This document shows positions 14,950-14,950 of a stretch of DNA of 14,950 nt, in pieces. The stretch lies in contig CAZVCC010000067.1 in the NCBI GenBank assembly GCA_964626015.1, positions 1-14,950 of the forward strand. The letters run 5' to 3'. The stretch's first letter is position 1, and each line of letters starts with the position of its first letter. A model generated the notes under the pieces. That model was not told the origin of the DNA. It saw only the letters and a list, made by a program, of their open reading frames with translations, and searched no databases. Both the position numbers and the translations under genes were made by a program. The stretch comes from CAIKZJ01 sp964626015. GTDB lineage: Bacteria; Bacteroidota; Ignavibacteria; Tepidaquicellales; Tepidaquicellaceae.

Positions 14950-14950
14950 T

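Overview
This window comes from an AT-rich bacterial chromosome of the Bacteroidota/Ignavibacteriota/Chlorobi lineage. The clearest sign is a 1056-residue secreted protein that ends in a type IX secretion (T9SS) type A sorting domain of the 'NYPNPFNPTT ... LGREV ... SGVYFYR' kind, the wording usual in Ignavibacteria. Two lipoprotein-like exported hydrolases, mostly absent Shine-Dalgarno sequences, and a near-perfect Bacteroidota-type promoter (TTG-N19-TATATTTG) fit this. The phylum is an inference; the sequence does not fix the species.

Layout. Positions 119-2895 (minus strand) hold two exported phosphohydrolases, a HAD-fold phosphatase followed by a metallophosphoesterase, whose signal peptides are near-identical copies at DNA level. 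Positions 2991-7867 (minus) hold a housekeeping group read leftwards: alpha/beta hydrolase, bacilliredoxin-like protein, ClpC, FabH. The last three are packed with 4-nt gaps and end at a hairpin terminator. Positions 8005-11577 are the only plus-strand block and look accessory: an orphan 249-residue gene of clearly higher GC, a GC-rich hairpin terminator, a degenerate 21-bp tandem repeat array, a duplicated promoter-like element, and a two-gene operon coding for an M.EcoRI-family adenine methyltransferase and a DUF262-HNH nuclease, one nucleotide apart. A convergent bidirectional terminator separates this block from the large minus-strand T9SS cargo gene (11691-14861), which has a 30-bp perfect palindrome upstream at the window edge.

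How the genes work together. The methyltransferase and DUF262-HNH pair is the best candidate for an unusual system: it has the shape of a restriction-modification operon, but the nuclease is not an EcoRI-type endonuclease. It carries the DUF262 domain (DGQQR motif) known from modification-sensing defence nucleases, joined to a zinc-ribbon HNH domain. Bacilliredoxin, ClpC and FabH plausibly form one transcript linking thiol redox repair, protein quality control and fatty-acid initiation. The exported phosphatases and the T9SS protein belong to the cell envelope or exterior.
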